Assembly (NCBI GenBank): GCA_021813195.1
Contig: JAKALI010000136.1
Coordinates: 1-8,870, forward strand
Source of the DNA: Pseudomonadota bacterium
Lineage (GTDB): Bacteria > Pseudomonadota > Alphaproteobacteria > Rhizobiales > Hyphomicrobiaceae
DNA: 8,870 bases
Direction: 5' to 3'
Shown piece by piece: positions 7,067 through 8,870 of this stretch. The translations under genes and the position numbers were made by a program. Numbering within the stretch: position 1 is the stretch's first letter; each line of letters opens with the position of its first letter. Below the pieces are notes generated by a model that saw nothing but the letters and a program-made list of their open reading frames with translations, did no database searches and was not told the origin of the DNA.

Positions 7067-7085
7067 TTGCACCGCGCCGGTGCAA
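7067..7085. promoter_or_regulatory. Palindrome next to the start of the pRiA4b ORF-3 gene
   Basis: TTGCACCG-CGC-CGGTGCAA is a perfect inverted repeat with 8-bp arms and a 3-bp centre. It ends 1 bp before the ATG at 7065 and lies in the gap between divergent genes. It looks like the binding site of a dimeric regulator, or an RNA hairpin blocking translation. If it is an operator, the real start may be the downstream ATG at 7038. No regulator for it is evident in the window. Confidence 0.5.
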
Positions 7086-7216
7086 CGTCAAATACGAGCG
7101 ATGTTCAAGCCGTCCTCGAAGTTCCCTCGCTAGCACTCCGTCAGTGAATGCATCGCATCGTCGTCGTGTCAGCCGGTACGACCGCCGACGCGACCAGAAC
7201 CTGACGGAGACCGATC

Positions 7217-7759
7217 ATGCGGCTACCTGCGAAATTTCTCACTGCGCTCGCCATGCTCATCCCGGCTGCGGCTCACGCATCGGAGGTGCGCTTCGTCACC
7301 ACAGACAGCCTCGATGTCCGGCTCTGTCCGGCTGTCACCTGCCCAGTGACCAACAAGCTGTACGAGCGCCAGCAGGTCGAGGTGCTCGAGTTGCGCGACG
7401 GCTGGGCACGGATCAGCCGCGAGTACGATGGCGCGGTCGAAGGGCTGCCCGGCAGAAGCGTGGCGCGATGGGTGCCGGCAAAGCACCTGTCGGCCAAGCG
7501 GCCGGCCGAACTGGTGCAGCCGATGCCCGCTGCCGGTCTCAGCGATCCCCGCATCGAGTATCTGCCCAAGGTCGGCGACAATGGGCTGACGGAGGCCGAT
7601 GTCACTCTCCTACGGCGCTACTCTGTCTCGTTGCTTCGGTCCGGCGCGTGCACCGTCATCGACGACGGCGATCGGAGTGTCAGCCGGCCCGGCACGTACT
7701 GGGTTCACTGCAAGGGCGAGCCGCGGAACCGGTTCTTCCGCGCCGAGGATGTCCGGTGA
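7217..7759 (+). CDS. Small exported SH3-like domain protein
   Basis: This is a 180-residue protein with a clear signal peptide: positive start MRLPAKF, hydrophobic core to residue 19, and a likely cleavage site AHA-S after residue 21. The ATG has GGAGA 6 bases upstream. Residues of about 24-95 resemble a bacterial SH3 domain (VTTDSLDVRLCPAVTC, then VEVLELRDGWARIS, then ARWVPAKHL), a fold that often binds peptidoglycan or cell-surface partners. The rest has no family I recognise. Four cysteines in the mature protein (C37, C42, C145, C165) could make two disulfides, consistent with a periplasmic location. It diverges from the pRiA4b ORF-3 gene and converges with the alpA-type gene, so it is probably transcribed alone. 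Its precise role is unknown; a cell-envelope function is an inference. Confidence 0.87.
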   Translation: MRLPAKFLTALAMLIPAAAHASEVRFVTTDSLDVRLCPAVTCPVTNKLYERQQVEVLELRDGWARISREYDGAVEGLPGRSVARWVPAKHLSAKRPAELVQPMPAAGLSDPRIEYLPKVGDNGLTEADVTLLRRYSVSLLRSGACTVIDDGDRSVSRPGTYWVHCKGEPRNRFFRAEDVR

Positions 7760-7886
7760 TCATCCGGTTGAGTCGCCCTCGTTCGAAGGGTGTGCTCCGG
7801 GCGGAAAGTGCCATTCCGTTCAGTAGCCTGCCAAATGCGATGCGGCATCCGGGTAGCACAGGGGTAGCGTCGAGCCCAAACGAGGA

Positions 7887-8135
7887 TCAGCGCGACCTTC
7901 CGGCGACAGCGCGTGTGGCGCGATTGCGCCGCGCTTCGGCGCCCTCGCCGGTGTCCCGCGCCTCGATACGGGCGGCGATCCAGCTCTCGACCTCGGCCTC
8001 GATGAAGGCCACTCGCTGGAGTCCGATGGGGACCGGCTTCGGGAAGTCGCCGCGATTGATCCGGCGATAGAGTTCGGTCTTGGAAATGCAGATGCACTCG
8101 AGCACGGCGCGCATCGGGATGAGCTTCTGGGCCAC
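7887..8135 (-). CDS. AlpA-family helix-turn-helix regulator
   Basis: AlpA-type proteins are small DNA-binding regulators of prophages, satellites and integrative elements; the founding member activates excision of a prophage in E. coli. This 82-residue protein shows the family pattern: KLIPMRAVLECICISKTELY (residues 4-23), where the helix-turn-helix begins, then RRINRGDFPKPVPIG (24-38) and RVAFIEAEVESWIAARI. I chose GTG at 8135 because GGAG stands 8 bases upstream and family members usually begin near this point; a TTG at 8186 would add 17 residues. The basic tail (EARRNRATRAVAGRSR) is typical of alphaproteobacterial members. Upstream are TGACGTCA repeats, the nearest about 92 bp before the start, which may be binding sites. 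No integrase is seen, so the mobile element presumably extends right of the window or has decayed. Confidence 0.88.
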   Translation of the reverse strand: MAQKLIPMRAVLECICISKTELYRRINRGDFPKPVPIGLQRVAFIEAEVESWIAARIEARDTGEGAEARRNRATRAVAGRSR

Positions 8136-8221
8136 GGGGAGAACTCCGGTCGGTTCCAACGCGATCCATTGTGCGCCGGTCGGCAACGTCCGCGAGCCGT
8201 CATGCGATACAAGCGCCGGGC

Positions 8222-8609
8222 GCGTGTGACGTCACGCCTCGTGCTGGGGCCGCAAACCGGCCAGATCGCCAACCAGAATGGCGCTGTCGGAACGCGCCTC
8301 GTGCGTGACGTCACAAGCGACGCCCATGGACTGTCCGACCCTGAGGCGGGTGACGTCAGCAGCAGCCACCGAAGTTAGAGTGGCTAAGCCAGCTAAATTA
8401 GCTTTGCGCCAGCTTGGCATGGGATCGCCTGTGGTGATCGCCGGGTCACATAGCCACCGTCCCTTGCCCGACTGCTTCGAAATTGAATCTGGCCACCAGC
8501 GGTCAACATCGGGCCACGGTATGTGTGTCGGCGGCGAGGTCCTCGATCGCGATGGTCACCCTGGTCGCGAGGTCGTAGCCCGAAGCTGGCAGCGTGTGAC
8601 GTCAGGCCT
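8222..8609 (+). repeat. Four dispersed TGACGTCA sites, two within an 18-bp repeat
   Basis: The 8-bp palindrome TGACGTCA occurs at 8227-8234, 8306-8313, 8351-8358 and 8597-8604, and each copy is preceded by G. The first and last sit in an 18-bp repeat, GCGTGTGACGTCACGCCT (8222-8239) and GCGTGTGACGTCAGGCCT (8592-8609), with one difference. The first two extend to a 10-bp palindrome, GTGACGTCAC. I noticed no other exact copy in the window. They lie only upstream of the alpA-type gene, so binding sites for a dimeric regulator, possibly AlpA itself, are plausible; iterons of an origin are an alternative. Confidence 0.6.
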
Positions 8610-8636
8610 AGCTTTGCAGAGCGGCGTCTCTGTCAT
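8503..8636 (-). pseudogene. Possible frameshifted remnant of a small gene
   Basis: On the minus strand, ATG at 8636 opens MTETPLCKARPDVTRC and soon stops. An overlapping frame then gives a protein-like stretch, SGYDLATRVTIAIEDLAADT, and stops with TGA at 8505-8503. A single frameshift near 8585 would join the two into about 44 residues. I do not recognise the product. One of the 18-bp repeats lies inside it, which argues either for decay or that this is not coding at all. Confidence 0.2.
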
Positions 8637-8710
8637 GATCGCCATCGCCTTCACTCAGTCGGACAGACAGTCTGGAATGGGATTACCGGCGCGCCGTGGC
8701 GGCGGGTGCT

Positions 8711-8750
8711 GTACCCCCTGTTCCCGCTCTGCGCTCCCCGTGGGGGGTAC
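8711..8750. repeat. GTACCCCC / GGGGGTAC inverted repeat
   Basis: GTACCCCC (8711-8718) and GGGGGTAC (8743-8750) are perfect 8-bp complements around a 24-base loop. The motif CCCCCTG recurs nearby in CACCCCCTGCACCCCC (8788-8803). It lies just downstream of the possible minus-strand gene end at 8754 and could act as a hairpin there; no T-run follows. Confidence 0.4.
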
Positions 8751-8753
8751 GCC

Positions 8754-8870
8754 TCAAGCGCATGCAAACACTGGCTTTTCTGTCAGTGCACCCCCTGCAC
8801 CCCCTTCTTCTATCAAAATGGTATGAGTAAAATAGGAACGTTCCGTCCCTGTGGTCCCGTCTACCTTCGC
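8754..8870 (-). CDS. Possible C-terminus of a minus-strand gene cut by the right edge
   Basis: The minus strand is open from the right edge to TGA at 8756-8754, encoding 38 residues: a segment around GTTGTERSYFTHTILIEE, a Gly-rich GGAGGAL, and the end TEKPVFACA. A Gly-rich disordered tail of this kind could end a mobile-element primase-like or other protein, but there is too little to assign a family. In the same codon register the plus strand has ATG at 8823 and stays open to the edge (MSKIGTFRPCGPVYLR) but lacks a ribosome binding site, so the minus reading is preferred. Low confidence. Confidence 0.28.
   Translation of the reverse strand, partial: AKVDGTTGTERSYFTHTILIEEGGAGGALTEKPVFACA

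Larger units (their letters stand above)
8136..8870. other. Repeat-bearing, largely non-coding region upstream of the alpA-type gene
   Basis: No complete gene is convincing in these 735 bp. The long plus-strand open frame from 8278 to 8826 has no ribosome binding site and mixed, low-complexity composition. What the stretch does hold is listed separately: four TGACGTCA sites, a possible broken reading frame, a GTACCCCC/GGGGGTAC inverted repeat, and a possible gene end at the right edge. Also seen are CAGAC-A-GTCTG (8664-8674) and the palindrome GGAACGTTCC (8835-8844). The mix suggests a control or origin-like region of a mobile element. Confidence 0.45.

Noticed and set aside
7840..7886. tRNA fragment or attachment site near GGGGTAGCGTCGAGCCC
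   Set aside because: It slightly resembles tRNA sequence, but no T-arm, acceptor stem or duplicate copy could be found in the window.
7144..8070. Plus-strand open frame of 308 codons
   Set aside because: It overlaps the SH3-like protein in another frame and the AlpA gene on the opposite strand; both have clear motifs, and the 308-codon product is Arg-rich noise.
8278..8826. Plus-strand open frame of 182 codons
   Set aside because: There is no ribosome binding site, no recognisable domain, mixed composition, and it runs through the TGACGTCA sites and the inverted repeat.
1..8870. CRISPR array or insertion sequence
   Set aside because: No regularly spaced repeats and no transposase or terminal inverted repeats were seen; the pRiA4b ORF-3 gene is related to an IS1096 accessory protein but stands without a transposase.

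Overview
This is GC-rich bacterial DNA, most likely from an alphaproteobacterium of the Hyphomicrobiales or Sphingomonadales type. That placement is inferred from codon choice and from family resemblance of the XRE, pRiA4b ORF-3 and AlpA proteins; no marker gene fixes it. The content is accessory: a DNA methyltransferase, a nuclease-like protein, small regulators, a more AT-rich gene for a large exported protein, and a repeat-bearing regulatory stretch.

Left part (1-3069): a methylation/nuclease cluster, mostly on the minus strand. In transcription order it holds a small PD-(D/E)XK nuclease-like protein (2738-2244), an unrecognised 210-residue protein (2079-1447) and a C5-cytosine DNA methyltransferase (1298 to beyond the left edge). 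A small XRE-type HTH regulator (2815-3069, plus strand, TTG start) diverges from the nuclease gene, and a perfect 17-bp palindrome lies between them. The layout suggests a restriction-modification or related defence locus with its own regulator. The left edge cuts the methyltransferase before its last motif, so any partner further left is unseen.

Middle part (3070-6393): about 440 bp without a convincing gene, holding a strong hairpin, then one large minus-strand gene (6113-3507) for an exported TPR protein with a C-terminal DUF900-type alpha/beta hydrolase domain. This gene uses more A/T than its neighbours and may have a separate origin.

Right part (6394-8870): a pRiA4b ORF-3 family gene on the minus strand with a 19-bp palindrome next to its start, a divergent gene for a small exported SH3-like protein, and a minus-strand AlpA-type regulator of the kind found in prophages and integrative elements. 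The last 735 bp carry four copies of TGACGTCA (two inside an 18-bp near-identical repeat), a possible broken reading frame, a GTACCCCC/GGGGGTAC inverted repeat, and perhaps the end of another minus-strand gene. This looks like the control region of a mobile element that continues to the right. No integrase, transposase, tRNA, rRNA or CRISPR array was seen.
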